A DNA stretch of 64,000 nucleotides from Neisseria flavescens (lineage in GTDB: Bacteria; Pseudomonadota; Gammaproteobacteria; Burkholderiales; Neisseriaceae). Below are positions 27,295 through 35,389 of the stretch, piece after piece. The notes below the pieces were generated by a model. It saw only the letters and a list, made by a program, of their open reading frames with translations. It did no database searches and was not told the DNA's origin. Both the position numbers and the translations under genes were made by a program. Where the stretch lies: positions 1,302,001 through 1,366,000 of the forward strand of contig NZ_CP039886.1 of NCBI RefSeq assembly GCF_005221285.1, written 5' to 3'. Position 1 is the stretch's first letter, and each line of letters begins with the position of its first letter.

Positions 27295-28028
27295 TTATTC
27301 TGGATCACGTCTCCAAACACTATCAAACACGCGACAAAAAAGACTTTGTCGCCGTCGAACCGACCAGCCTCGAAATCAAACAGGGGGAAATCTTTGGCCT
27401 GATGGGCTACTCCGGTGCGGGCAAATCCACCCTGCTGCGCCTGATTAACTTATTGGAACGTCCCGACACAGGTACCGTCAGCGTATGCGGTCAAGAACTG
27501 ACCGCGCTCAACGCCACGCAATTGCGCCACGCCAGACAAAATATCGGCATGGTATTCCAACAGTTCAACCTATTGAGCAACCGTACCGTTGCCGAAAACG
27601 TCGCCTTTCCTTTAGAAATTGCCAAATGGCCATCTAAAAAAATCCAAGCGCGTGTTGAAGAATGTTTGGAAATCGTCGACTTGCAAGACCGTGCCAACCA
27701 TTACCCGTCCCAACTTTCCGGCGGTCAAAAACAACGTGTCGGCATTGCCCGTGCGTTAGCGCCGCAACCTCAAGTCATCCTCGCCGACGAACCCACTTCC
27801 GCCCTCGACCCTGCCACTACGCGCAGCGTTTTGAAGTGTTTGGAAGACATCAACCGACGTTTCAATGTAACCATCGTCATCGTTACCCACGAAATGAGCG
27901 TTATCCGCCGCCTGTGCGACCGTGCCGCCCTCTTGGACAAAGGACGTCTGCTGGAAATCGTTGAAGTACACGGCAACCAAATCCATGCCCAATCCGAAAT
28001 CGGGCAAGAGCTGATTCGAGAGGACTAA
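27291..28028 (+). CDS. metN: Methionine ABC transporter ATP-binding protein MetN (short form)
   Basis: 245 aa. Walker A GYSGAGKST (near residue 38), signature LSGGQKQRV (near residue 142) and Walker B VILADEPTSALD are all intact. It is about 100 residues shorter than E. coli MetN (343 aa): the protein stops just after the ATPase core and lacks the C-terminal NIL domain that binds methionine and shuts the transporter down. The assignment to methionine comes from the adjacent MetI and MetQ genes. Its ATG overlaps the corC stop, implying translational coupling. Confidence 0.92.
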   Translation: MIILDHVSKHYQTRDKKDFVAVEPTSLEIKQGEIFGLMGYSGAGKSTLLRLINLLERPDTGTVSVCGQELTALNATQLRHARQNIGMVFQQFNLLSNRTVAENVAFPLEIAKWPSKKIQARVEECLEIVDLQDRANHYPSQLSGGQKQRVGIARALAPQPQVILADEPTSALDPATTRSVLKCLEDINRRFNVTIVIVTHEMSVIRRLCDRAALLDKGRLLEIVEVHGNQIHAQSEIGQELIRED

Positions 28029-28029
28029 T

Positions 28030-28716
28030 ATGGCAGATTTAACATTTGAAAGTGCTGTTGAGACCATCGTCAGCATGAAGGGCGAAATTATCCAAGCCTT
28101 GGGCGAAACCTTTATTATGGTCGGCCTATCGACTACTTTCGCCGTTATCTTCGGTACGATTTTGGGCGTATTGCTGTTTGTGACTTCAAGTCATCAGTTG
28201 CACTACAACAAACAGCTGAATTTGTTTTTGGACAACCTGGTCAACCTGATGCGCGCATTCCCTTTCGTCATCCTGATGATTGCCATGATTCCTGTTACAC
28301 GCGCCATCATCGGCACGACCATCGGCCCGGTTGCCGCCTCATTGGTACTGAGCGTATCCGGCCTGTTCTACTTCGCCCGTCTGGTCGAGCAAAACCTGCG
28401 CGAAGTGCCCAGAGGCGTAATTGAAGCAGCCTCCGCAATGGGTGCCTCGCCCATGAGCATCATCTGCAAAGTGCTTTTGAATGAAGCACGCGCAGGTATG
28501 GTTTCCAGCATTACCGTACTGGCTATCGGCCTTCTGTCGTACAGCGCGGCGGCAGGCATGATTGGCGGCGGCGGCTTGGGCGACCTTGCCATCCGTTACG
28601 GCTACTACCGCTACCAAACTGAAGTCATCATTTTCATCGTCGCCATCCTGGTTTTACTCGTTATCCTGATTCAAGGTATCGGTAACAGCTTGGCACGCAA
28701 ACTGGATAAACGTTAA
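28030..28716 (+). CDS. metI: Methionine ABC transporter permease
   Basis: 228 aa with five predicted membrane helices. The EAA-type coupling loop EAASAMGASPMSIICKVLLNEA lies near residue 138. The sequence AAAGMIGGGGLGDLAIRYGYYRY near the end is typical of MetI. It forms the homodimeric inner-membrane channel with MetN. It starts 1 bp after the metN stop. A DUS pair separates it from metQ. Confidence 0.94.
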   Translation: MADLTFESAVETIVSMKGEIIQALGETFIMVGLSTTFAVIFGTILGVLLFVTSSHQLHYNKQLNLFLDNLVNLMRAFPFVILMIAMIPVTRAIIGTTIGPVAASLVLSVSGLFYFARLVEQNLREVPRGVIEAASAMGASPMSIICKVLLNEARAGMVSSITVLAIGLLSYSAAAGMIGGGGLGDLAIRYGYYRYQTEVIIFIVAILVLLVILIQGIGNSLARKLDKR

Positions 28717-28723
28717 ACAAACC

Positions 28724-28762
28724 AGGCCGTCTGAAATAGACTTACTATTTTTCAGACGGCAT
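28724..28762. terminator. DUS pair between metI and metQ
   Basis: An AG-DUS and an inverted AT-DUS-type arm (TTTCAGACGGCAT) with a ~15-nt loop. It likely reduces readthrough, so metQ, with its own 150-bp AT-rich leader, may be transcribed separately. Confidence 0.65.
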
Positions 28763-28917
28763 GTTATCTATTTAGAACATTTTAGGATATATATATTCCA
28801 AATAAGTTTACAAAAAACATCCTCATATTTCAAAAATAGATTTACAATCCCTCTTTATTTTGACGGCGGCAGCTTGAGGCCGTCTGAAACCGTTTTATCA
28901 TCCATCAGGAGCAAAAT

Positions 28918-29829
28918 ATGCAAATCAACACATTCTTCAAAACCCTTTCAGCCGCTGCGCTCGCCATAGTATTGGCTGCCTGCGGCGGCCAAAAAGACAG
29001 CGCGCCTGCTGCTTCTGCCGCTTCTTCTACCGACAACGGCGCAGAGAAAAAAGAAATCGTCTTCGGCACAACCGTCGGCGACTTCGGCGATATGGTAAAA
29101 GACCAAATCCAACCGGCTTTGGAGAAAAAAGGCTATAAAGTCAAACTGATCGAGTTCACCGACTATGTACGCCCCAACCTTGCTTTGGCTGAAGGCGAAT
29201 TGGACATCAACATCTTCCAACACAAACCTTATCTGGACGACTTCAAAAAAGAACACAAACTGGACATCGTTGAAGCCTTCCAAGTACCGACTGCTCCTTT
29301 GGGCCTGTACCCTGGCAAACTGAAATCTTTAGACGAAGTGAAAGACGGTGTCAGCGTTTCTGCACCTAACGATCCGTCTAACTTTGCCCGTGCATTGGTT
29401 ATGTTGAACGAATTGGGCTGGATTAAACTGAAAGCCGACGTTGATCCGCTGACTGCTTCTAAAAACGATATTGCCGAAAATCTAAAAAACATCCAAATCG
29501 TAGAGCTTGAAGCCGCCCAACTGCCACGCAGCCGTGCCGACGTTGACTTTGCCGTCGTTAACGGCAACTACGCCATGAGCAGCGGCATGAAACTGACTGA
29601 AGCCCTGTTCCAAGAGCCAAGCTTTGCCTACGTTAACTGGTCTGCCGTCCGCACTGCCGACAAAGACAGTCAATGGCTGAAAGATGTAACCGAAGCCTAC
29701 AACTCTGACGAGTTCAAAGCTTACTCACAAAAACGCTTTGCCGGTTACAAATATCCTGCTGCATGGGGTGAAAATGCAGCTGCAGGTGTTCAAGCCGAAG
29801 CTGCTTCTACTGCTTCTGCAACCAAATAA
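28918..29829 (+). CDS. metQ: Methionine-binding lipoprotein MetQ
   Basis: 303 aa. The signal peptide ends in lipobox LAAC, followed by a low-complexity alanine/serine linker. From residue ~45 it is a NlpA/MetQ family solute-binding protein (EIVFGTTVGDFGDMVKDQIQP; ADVDFAVVNGNYAMSSGMKL). The meningococcal orthologue is the surface-exposed antigen GNA1946/NMB1946-type lipoprotein. GGAGCAAAAT supplies the ribosome-binding site. The C-terminus has an alanine-rich tail (AAAGVQAEAASTASATK) typical of Neisseria. A strong terminator follows. Confidence 0.95.
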   Translation: MQINTFFKTLSAAALAIVLAACGGQKDSAPAASAASSTDNGAEKKEIVFGTTVGDFGDMVKDQIQPALEKKGYKVKLIEFTDYVRPNLALAEGELDINIFQHKPYLDDFKKEHKLDIVEAFQVPTAPLGLYPGKLKSLDEVKDGVSVSAPNDPSNFARALVMLNELGWIKLKADVDPLTASKNDIAENLKNIQIVELEAAQLPRSRADVDFAVVNGNYAMSSGMKLTEALFQEPSFAYVNWSAVRTADKDSQWLKDVTEAYNSDEFKAYSQKRFAGYKYPAAWGENAAAGVQAEAASTASATK

Positions 29830-29840
29830 GTAACTTTTTG

Positions 29841-29874
29841 AAAAAGGCCGTCTGAACATTCAGATGGCCTTTTT
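29841..29874 (+). terminator. DUS-pair terminator after metQ
   Basis: The AG-DUS left arm pairs with TTCAGATGGCCTTTTT, with one G-U-compatible change, and a T-run follows. Confidence 0.85.
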
Positions 29875-30060
29875 CTATTGATTATCTATTCTCAAAGCTC
29901 AAAACAAGTTTTTTGATTAACGCCAAATACTTACATAATTCCCTTTTTAAACCAAATCAATATGTTGTAAAAAAGTTCAATAAGAAATCATGTTTTTATT
30001 CAATATAATCAATCACTAAATGAATTATTCTACTTTTTTATGATATTCACTAGTAATGTT

Positions 30061-30138
30061 CCGCTTATCCTGATATTATACCGCTCATCTAAAGACATCC
30101 GGTTATCTGCATTACAGACCGCTCATCTGAATTGCTGA
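30061..30138 (+). repeat. Four tandem ~20-bp direct repeats (core CCGCTYATCTG)
   Basis: Copies begin at 30061, 30081, 30099 and 30119, giving periods of 20, 18 and 20 bp. Their 5' parts read CCGCTTATCC, CCGCTCATCT, CCGGTTATCT and CCGCTCATCT; copies 3 and 4 also share TGNATT after this. Nothing codes here. The array ends about 90 bp before the proposed sRNA start, and two-helical-turn spacing suggests binding sites for an oligomeric regulator (inference). Confidence 0.7.
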
Positions 30139-30225
30139 AACCACTTTGTCGGATTTTCCCATAGTATGTTGTGTTTCTCCGTATCGAAGGGGTTTGAGCG
30201 GTTGAAACCGTATTGCTTAGATATT

Positions 30226-30337
30226 AAAGCTTCGTGCTTTGAAATGAGTGAATTTTTGTTTTAAGTGTCGTAATCTCTTGCTAATTACTCCCAGCTGCAA
30301 GAGTTTCAGGGTTGCCCCTTGGGCAGCCCTTTTTTTA
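30226..30337 (+). ncRNA. Putative Hfq-type small RNA
   Basis: Three consecutive hairpins lie in a gene-free stretch. Hairpin 1 is AAAGC / GCTTT (30226-30240). Hairpin 2 is CTCTTGC / GCAAGAG (30275-30303), with a 15-nt loop that contains an anti-Shine-Dalgarno-like CTCCC. Hairpin 3 is a 10-bp terminator stem AGGGTTGCCC / GGGCAGCCCT (30308-30330) with a CTT loop and a 7-T tail. An A/U-rich single-stranded stretch (30241-30270) separates hairpins 1 and 2. The architecture resembles the neisserial sibling sRNAs RcoF/NmsR (NgncR_162/163), which repress metabolic mRNAs with C-rich loops. Orthology is my inference from layout, not a search. The 5' end is uncertain: a -35 TTGAGC (30194) and a -10 TAGATA (30218) would start transcription within a few bases of 30229. 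Confidence 0.72.
30308..30337 (+). terminator. Rho-independent terminator of the putative sRNA
   Basis: A GC-rich 10-bp stem with one G-T pair and a 3-nt loop is followed by seven Ts. The opposite strand lacks a T-run, so it acts on plus-strand RNA only. Confidence 0.92.
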
Positions 30338-30414
30338 TCTTCCATTTTTTCAGCAATCAAGCCTTCCCTGCCCTATACACATAGCCAAAATCGCAAGCAA
30401 GGCCACCCTTCTCC

Positions 30415-31440
30415 TCAACTTCCAATCTTCTTCAATTCATTATTCGGCATTACCAGCCAAACCTGTGCATTTTTAACTTGAGCCGCAGTACGGATGGCCG
30501 CCTCATCCATAATGGAGAATGCGGTAGAAAAGGCATCGGCAACCGCCGCACTATCCGCCATGACGCTCATGCTTTTATAACGCGGTTGGCTTCCACCTGT
30601 GCGCGGATCAAAAAGATGGGTAAATTTGCCTGCTTCATCCATTACCGTGCCATAGCCGCCCGATGTGGCAAAGGCTTGGTTTTTCATGGCAATGGTGGTC
30701 AGGATTTGGTCTTCTTGGTCGGGATTGCGAATGCTGACATTCCACTCGCGCTGGTTGGCATTATCAAAGCCGTAAATCTCCCCCATATCAATCAATGCCT
30801 GGGTAACGCCTTGCTGCTTCAACAATTCGACTACTTTGTCAGTGATATAGCCCTGCGCAATGCCGTTGAGCGACAAGCTCATGCCTTTTTGGGTAAAACG
30901 GATTTCTTTGGTATCAAAATCGACTTTGTTGAAATCCACTAATTTGAGCGTGTCTTTGATACTGCGTTCTGATGGCGGCGTTTCGGTTTTAGGGTTTCGC
31001 CTGAAGTGGTCGGCATACAGATTCCACAATGGCTGAATGCTGGGATCAAATGCACCCTGCGTCAGCTGATGGATATCTCGGCTGATGCTGAGCAGCTGCA
31101 AAAAATCGGATGGCGGATTTTTCAGACGGCCTTCTCGATTTAAACGGCTGATCAGGCTGTCGTCCCGATACAGGCTGAATATTTTTTCCAATCGTAAAAC
31201 TTCCGCCAATACTTTGTTGACCAGTATTTCCGCCTGCTTGCGCTCAACGCCGAACAACCGCAATTCCGCGCCCGAACCCAATGCAATGCCTCTCCAAATA
31301 ACTGGCTGCTCTTCTTGATTCTGGCTGACCGAATGAGTCTGCTGATTGGTTTTGTGGCTGATGGCAAAGGGAATGCCGACACCGGCGGCAAGTGTGGCGG
31401 CTATGGCAAGGAAACGGCGGCGCGTTAAAGGGGTGGACAT
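30415..31440 (-). CDS. apbE: FAD:protein FMN transferase (ApbE/NosX)
   Basis: 341 aa. The N-terminus STPLTRRRFLAIAATLAAGVGIPF is a twin-arginine-type export signal. The ApbE fold follows, with SGVE-like and metal-site features: NGIAQGYITDKVVELL, ALIDMGEIYGF, and the FTHLFDPRTGG block near residue 285. It uses FAD to attach FMN covalently to a threonine/serine in a (D/E)xx(S/T)GA(T/S) motif. Placed last in the nos cluster it corresponds to NosX, whose target is NosR (SGAT motif in this window's NosR). A DUS hairpin separates it from nosL, so part of its transcription may be independent. At least one in-gene DUS is present (31122-31133). Confidence 0.93.
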   Translation of the reverse strand: MSTPLTRRRFLAIAATLAAGVGIPFAISHKTNQQTHSVSQNQEEQPVIWRGIALGSGAELRLFGVERKQAEILVNKVLAEVLRLEKIFSLYRDDSLISRLNREGRLKNPPSDFLQLLSISRDIHQLTQGAFDPSIQPLWNLYADHFRRNPKTETPPSERSIKDTLKLVDFNKVDFDTKEIRFTQKGMSLSLNGIAQGYITDKVVELLKQQGVTQALIDMGEIYGFDNANQREWNVSIRNPDQEDQILTTIAMKNQAFATSGGYGTVMDEAGKFTHLFDPRTGGSQPRYKSMSVMADSAAVADAFSTAFSIMDEAAIRTAAQVKNAQVWLVMPNNELKKIGS

Positions 31441-31514
31441 GGAATATTCCTTGGATTTTTATCTTTACATTGAAAGCTGCATTCATTAAATCATCAATCG
31501 GCAGCTTCCAACAC

Positions 31515-31547
31515 AAAGGCCGTCTGAAACTGTTTCAGACGGCCTTT
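31515..31547. repeat. DUS pair between nosL and apbE
   Basis: Arms AAAGGCCGTCTGAAAC / GTTTCAGACGGCCTTT enclose a 1-2 nt loop. The minus-strand T-run is short, so partial readthrough into apbE is expected. Confidence 0.75.
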
Positions 31548-31557
31548 ATTGGTTGTT

Positions 31558-32052
31558 TTATTTGAAAATGTATTCGTCAGGCATCTCTGCAAAACCGACT
31601 ACTCTGCCGCCTTTTTCTTTGGCGAATTTTTCAGCCTGAGCCTTGTCGGCAAACGGAAGCGCGTCTTCCGCACCCATGCCGCCGATAAAGCTGCTTTCGA
31701 TAACGTAATAGGCTTTTTTCGCATCTATCCATTCGGCGTCGGCATTGGGTTTTTCCCAATCTTTGACTTTGCCCATATCGGTAACATAGATGGCATGAAT
31801 GCCTTTAGGCTCTTCGGGCAGCTTGGTGTAGCCGAACATCTGCTTGATGGTGGAAAACCAAACCGGTTTGTCAGGTTTGCCGTTCAAGAAGATTTGCGCT
31901 TTAGGGCCGTTGTGTTCGGTCAAATTCATGCTGCAGTAATGACCGACTGCGCTGTCGCTGATTTGCTGGGGCGCAGGCGGAGGAGTATTTTCCTGTTTGC
32001 TACAAGCAGATAAAGCAAGGATGGTGAATGCTGTAAATAATATTTTTCTCAT
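31558..32052 (-). CDS. nosL: NosL copper-binding lipoprotein
   Basis: 164 aa from ATG 32052. The signal peptide ends ALSAC (lipobox). NosL domain features are the copper-ligand motif YCSMNLTEHNGPKAQIF near residue 40, DAKKAYYVIESSFIGGMG, and the C-terminal AEKFAKEKGGRVVGF. NosL delivers Cu(I) to apo-NosZ for assembly of the CuZ site. Its ATG overlaps the nosY stop by 4 bp, indicating coupling. Confidence 0.94.
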   Translation of the reverse strand: MRKILFTAFTILALSACSKQENTPPPAPQQISDSAVGHYCSMNLTEHNGPKAQIFLNGKPDKPVWFSTIKQMFGYTKLPEEPKGIHAIYVTDMGKVKDWEKPNADAEWIDAKKAYYVIESSFIGGMGAEDALPFADKAQAEKFAKEKGGRVVGFAEMPDEYIFK

Positions 32053-32879
32053 ATTTGTCTCTTTCCGAAAATCCAGGCGGCTAAGACCAAGGGAATGATA
32101 ACCCATAATACCTGCGCCGTCAGCAAAACCGGCATAGTCAGGCTGATTTGATCGCTCAAACCGGCCATGCCTGCGTACATCGCGGTGTTTTCATAGCCGG
32201 TCAGGTTGAGCAGGCGGTAAATGTCGGAAGGATTGAACAAGAGAATGGTTTCTACAACAGGCGCGGTAATGACTTGTTCGGTATCGGCAACCAAAATACC
32301 CAAAAGCGCCATATCGAAAATCACCACAAAAAACAGCCATACGCCGATGGCGATACCGGCGGCGGTACCGCGTTCTTTGACTTTCGCGCTGATCAAATAA
32401 CCCATAGACAAAAAGGCTGCACCAAGAATCACGCTGGCAACAATCAGGAGGGCAAAAGGTTTCCATGCGGCAAGGTCAAAGCCGCCGTTGGCAAGCTGGA
32501 GGGTAATGCCGGCCAATCCGTAGCCTGCCGTGGTGGCAAGGGTAAGGATGATGAGATGGCCGATAAATTTGCCGGCAAGGATTTGGTTACGCGAAATCGG
32601 ATAGCTCAACAACAGCGCCATCGTGCCGCGTTCGATTTCGCCAATCAGCGCGTCATAAGAGAGCAGCATCGCAATCAGCGGAATCAGGAAAATCGACAGG
32701 CTGGAGAGGCTGACAACGGTAACGGTCAACGGATCGACTTTGACTGTGCCGGTGGGCGAGCTGCCCAGGAAGCCCAATGACAGGGCAAGCGCGGCAAGCA
32801 AGAGGGCGGCGGCAAGAACCCAACGGTTGCGCAGGCTGTCGCGGACTTCTTTGCCGGTAATAATCCAAACAGGGTTCAT
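32049..32879 (-). CDS. nosY: NosY ABC-2 type permease
   Basis: 276 aa with six hydrophobic helices, ending in the family-typical VLLTAQVLWVIIPLVLAAWIFGKRQI. The motif YDALIGEIERGTMALLLSYPISRNQILAGKF is typical of ABC-2/NosY permeases. It forms the membrane part of the NosDFY complex that transfers or energises copper/sulfur delivery to NosZ. It overlaps nosF upstream and nosL downstream, each by 4 bp. Confidence 0.95.
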   Translation of the reverse strand: MNPVWIITGKEVRDSLRNRWVLAAALLLAALALSLGFLGSSPTGTVKVDPLTVTVVSLSSLSIFLIPLIAMLLSYDALIGEIERGTMALLLSYPISRNQILAGKFIGHLIILTLATTAGYGLAGITLQLANGGFDLAAWKPFALLIVASVILGAAFLSMGYLISAKVKERGTAAGIAIGVWLFFVVIFDMALLGILVADTEQVITAPVVETILLFNPSDIYRLLNLTGYENTAMYAGMAGLSDQISLTMPVLLTAQVLWVIIPLVLAAWIFGKRQI

Positions 32880-33769
32880 ACGTCCTCCCTTTTCAAGAAC
32901 TGTGCGTACATTTCATCAAGCGTCGGGGTGTGGATATCGAGATAGGCAAGGTTTCCCAAATCACCCAATTCGCTCAAAAGTCCCATGCGCTCTTCGGCTT
33001 TACATTGCGCTTTATACGATAGGCCGTCTGAAAGCGGCTGCCAACGCTCGCTCAACGGGCGCGCTTCTTTCAAACGGACATTGACGGTCAACGGCAAACC
33101 ACTTTGGACATGCAGCTCATCCATGCTGCCATCGGCAACTTTCACGCCGTTTTTCATGACGATAATGCGGTCAGCGTGACCATCGAGTTCGGCAAGCGCG
33201 TGCGTGCTGAGCAATACGGTTGCACCGCGTCCATTCAGCTCGCGTACGACTTCGTAAAACATTTGGCGTGAAGCCGGGTCAAGGCCCGTGGTCGGTTCGT
33301 CAAACAATAAGACTTTAGGCTCGCCCAACAAGGCTTGTGCCAAAGCGAGACGCTGGCGCATACCTTTGGAGTAAGTGCCGACACGGCGGCGTGCCGCTTG
33401 AGAAATGCCGACGCGTTCCAACAACTCACGGTTTTTGCCCAAGGGCTGTTTTTTCAGCTTGGCATAGAAATCCATGGTTTCAATGCCGGTCAATGAAGGA
33501 TGAAGCGCGACGGTTTCAGGCAGGTAGCCGATTTGACTGCGAAGCAGTGCGCCTGCCTTGCTGCCGGTACGCTCACCCAGCAACATGACTTCGCCTTCGG
33601 TCGGCGTAATCAGGCCGAGTATCAGCTTCATGATGGTGGATTTGCCCGCACCATTATGCCCTGCCATGCCGACGCTTTCGCCTGCTTTGAGGACTAAATC
33701 GACTTGGTTGACGGCTTTTTGACTGCCGAATTGTTTGGTCACGTTTCTTAATTCGACGTGGTTGGTCAT
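32876..33769 (-). CDS. nosF: NosF ABC transporter ATPase
   Basis: 297 aa. Walker A GHNGAGKST (near residue 38) and Walker B VLLFDEPTTGLDP (near residue 155) are intact, with the signature-like YSKGMRQRLALAQALLG. The C-terminal ~80 residues form the small accessory domain of ABC-2 ATPases. It drives NosY and binds NosD during NosZ maturation. It follows nosD after a DUS hairpin and overlaps nosY by 4 bp. Confidence 0.95.
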   Translation of the reverse strand: MTNHVELRNVTKQFGSQKAVNQVDLVLKAGESVGMAGHNGAGKSTIMKLILGLITPTEGEVMLLGERTGSKAGALLRSQIGYLPETVALHPSLTGIETMDFYAKLKKQPLGKNRELLERVGISQAARRRVGTYSKGMRQRLALAQALLGEPKVLLFDEPTTGLDPASRQMFYEVVRELNGRGATVLLSTHALAELDGHADRIIVMKNGVKVADGSMDELHVQSGLPLTVNVRLKEARPLSERWQPLSDGLSYKAQCKAEERMGLLSELGDLGNLAYLDIHTPTLDEMYAQFLKREDV

Positions 33770-33788
33770 GAATAATTCCTTTGTGCCG

Positions 33789-33823
33789 TTTCAGACGGCC
33801 TCATTCAAAAGGCCGTCTGAAAA
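33789..33823. repeat. DUS pair between nosD and nosF
   Basis: Inverted AG-DUS copies separated by ~10 bp inside the nos operon, with no T-run on the minus strand. Confidence 0.7.
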
Positions 33824-33828
33824 CATGT

Positions 33829-35190
33829 TTAATTCAAAGATCCGTTTTCGGCATTGCTCCAATTGGATTGGTGCGTATTGGCTTCGTGCAACAGCTCATC
33901 CTTCATGGCTTCGTATTTGGTGCTTGTTTTGTTGCTGATCGGTTTCATCAATGGCTTACTGTCAATGACGCCGCCCGGCAAAATAGCGGGGAACTGCGAT
34001 TGCGCCCATTTGACAATGCTGACGGCAGGACTGTTCATCAACAGACGGGACACAGGGGCTCGCCAAATGATTTGGTCGATAATGCCGTTCGGTCGATAGG
34101 CGTTGTCGCCAAAACCATCGCCATTAAGGTCGAATGTGCTGTTGTCGCTCCAATAATTGCCTCGTCCGCCCTCTCCCCAATCAAGGAAACGGGTGCTGAC
34201 GTATTTAACTTGGCTTTCGTTGTTGATAAACGAATTATTGAACAGGCTTGTACCTTCAATGGCCGCAGTAAAGTGGATGCCGATTTGACAGTTTTCAAAA
34301 TGGTTGTCAAAAATTTTATTGAAGTTGGCATTATAGGCAAATACGCATTTACCGGCTTTGTTGATAATGTTGTCGTTAATATTGGAATAGTTGACGTAAT
34401 TGAGCATGATGCCTTGGTCACGGCTGCCCACGGCTATATTGCCATACACTTTAAGACGCTCTGAAAACATCAACACATAGCCCATATTGTTGCCCACGGA
34501 AATATTGCCGCTGATTTCACTGTCGTTGGTGTACATATAGTGGACGGCGAAACGCAAATCGCTGAAGCGGTTGTTTTTATAGGTATTGTATGTACTGGTA
34601 TTGGAAAAAATACCGTCCCGTCCTTTGGAAATGTCGTTACCGACAACTTGCGCACCCGGCGCATTCCAAACCGTTACGCCATTACCGCGCTCATTCACGC
34701 GCAATGTGGCTTCTCCGACAATCTTATTTTCGCGCACCATCGATTCTGCCGCACCATGGATGTACACACCGACAGAGTTGTCCAAGACATTATTGTGTTC
34801 AATCAATGCACGCGGAGCCGTTTCCTCAAGATAAATCCCTGCATCCATAGCCGGCAGGCTCAAGCCTGAATTGGAAACGGTCAGATTGCGCAGGGTCACA
34901 TCAGGCGCATGAACGGCAATAGTACGCCCGCTCCTGTCGCCGACAATCTTGGCGGAGCGGTCGGCCGGACCTTCAATGGTAATCGGTTTGTCGATATAGA
35001 GTTTGGTCTTGTATGTACCGGAGGCAAGCTTGAGCGTATCGCCGGCTTGGGCGCGCGCTAAAGCATCATTGAGATTGTCTTGTGCGGATACGTTGATGAC
35101 TGCGGCAAAGGCCGTCTGAACCATACTGCCCAACAGCAATACGAATGCGGCACGTTGCCATTTGGAACGATGGGATGGTGTATGCGTCAT
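33829..35190 (-). CDS. nosD: NosD periplasmic copper-chaperone/beta-helix protein
   Basis: 453 aa from the ATG at 35190, which has GAG 8 bp upstream; an ATG two codons earlier (35196) sits too close to it. A Sec signal peptide (LLLGSMVQTAFA) precedes a long right-handed beta-helix of ~22-residue turns rich in N/D/G (for example GISKGRDG... TYKNNRFSDLRFAVHY, DSEISGNISVGNNMGYVL). NosD works with NosF and NosY to mature the CuZ centre of NosZ. The reading frame is open throughout, in contrast to the degenerate nosD known from pathogenic Neisseria. Confidence 0.93.
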   Translation of the reverse strand: MTHTPSHRSKWQRAAFVLLLGSMVQTAFAAVINVSAQDNLNDALARAQAGDTLKLASGTYKTKLYIDKPITIEGPADRSAKIVGDRSGRTIAVHAPDVTLRNLTVSNSGLSLPAMDAGIYLEETAPRALIEHNNVLDNSVGVYIHGAAESMVRENKIVGEATLRVNERGNGVTVWNAPGAQVVGNDISKGRDGIFSNTSTYNTYKNNRFSDLRFAVHYMYTNDSEISGNISVGNNMGYVLMFSERLKVYGNIAVGSRDQGIMLNYVNYSNINDNIINKAGKCVFAYNANFNKIFDNHFENCQIGIHFTAAIEGTSLFNNSFINNESQVKYVSTRFLDWGEGGRGNYWSDNSTFDLNGDGFGDNAYRPNGIIDQIIWRAPVSRLLMNSPAVSIVKWAQSQFPAILPGGVIDSKPLMKPISNKTSTKYEAMKDELLHEANTHQSNWSNAENGSLN

Positions 35191-35259
35191 AATCATATCT
35201 CAATTTCAGACGGCCTGTTTTCTACATGATAAACATACGCAGAAACAGGTATTTTGATG

Positions 35260-35329
35260 TTATAGCAAAGCTGCCTGATGATGGCTTATATCTCATTGTC
35301 ATACTGGCTGACAAACAGCTTTGCTATAA
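35260..35329. mobile_element. 70-bp element with perfect 14-bp terminal inverted repeats
   Basis: TTATAGCAAAGCTG at 35260-35273 is repeated exactly in inverse orientation at 35316-35329, with 42 bp between. It lies between nosZ and nosD, immediately beside a DUS pair. It is non-coding and MITE-like; no target duplication is obvious. It could also be a processed hairpin in the nos transcript. Confidence 0.55.
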
Positions 35330-35364
35330 AGGCCGTCTGAAAGAATGTCTTTTTCAGACGGCCT
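35330..35364. terminator. DUS pair between nosZ and nosD
   Basis: Inverted AG-DUS copies with a ~9-nt loop follow the nosZ stop at 35390. Confidence 0.7.
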
Positions 35365-35389
35365 AAAGGATTAAATCATCAAACCAAAA

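Noticed and set aside
30061..30138. The four ~20-bp repeats as a CRISPR array
   Set aside because: There are no unique spacers between the copies and no cas genes; the periods equal the repeat length, so they are tandem repeats.
31441..31514. A second FNR box before apbE
   Set aside because: TTGATGATTT-like sequence lacks the second half-site ATCAA at the right spacing.
33781..34464. 227-codon frame antisense to nosD
   Set aside because: The nosD beta-helix frame is complete and preferred; the opposite frame opens with uptake-sequence bases.
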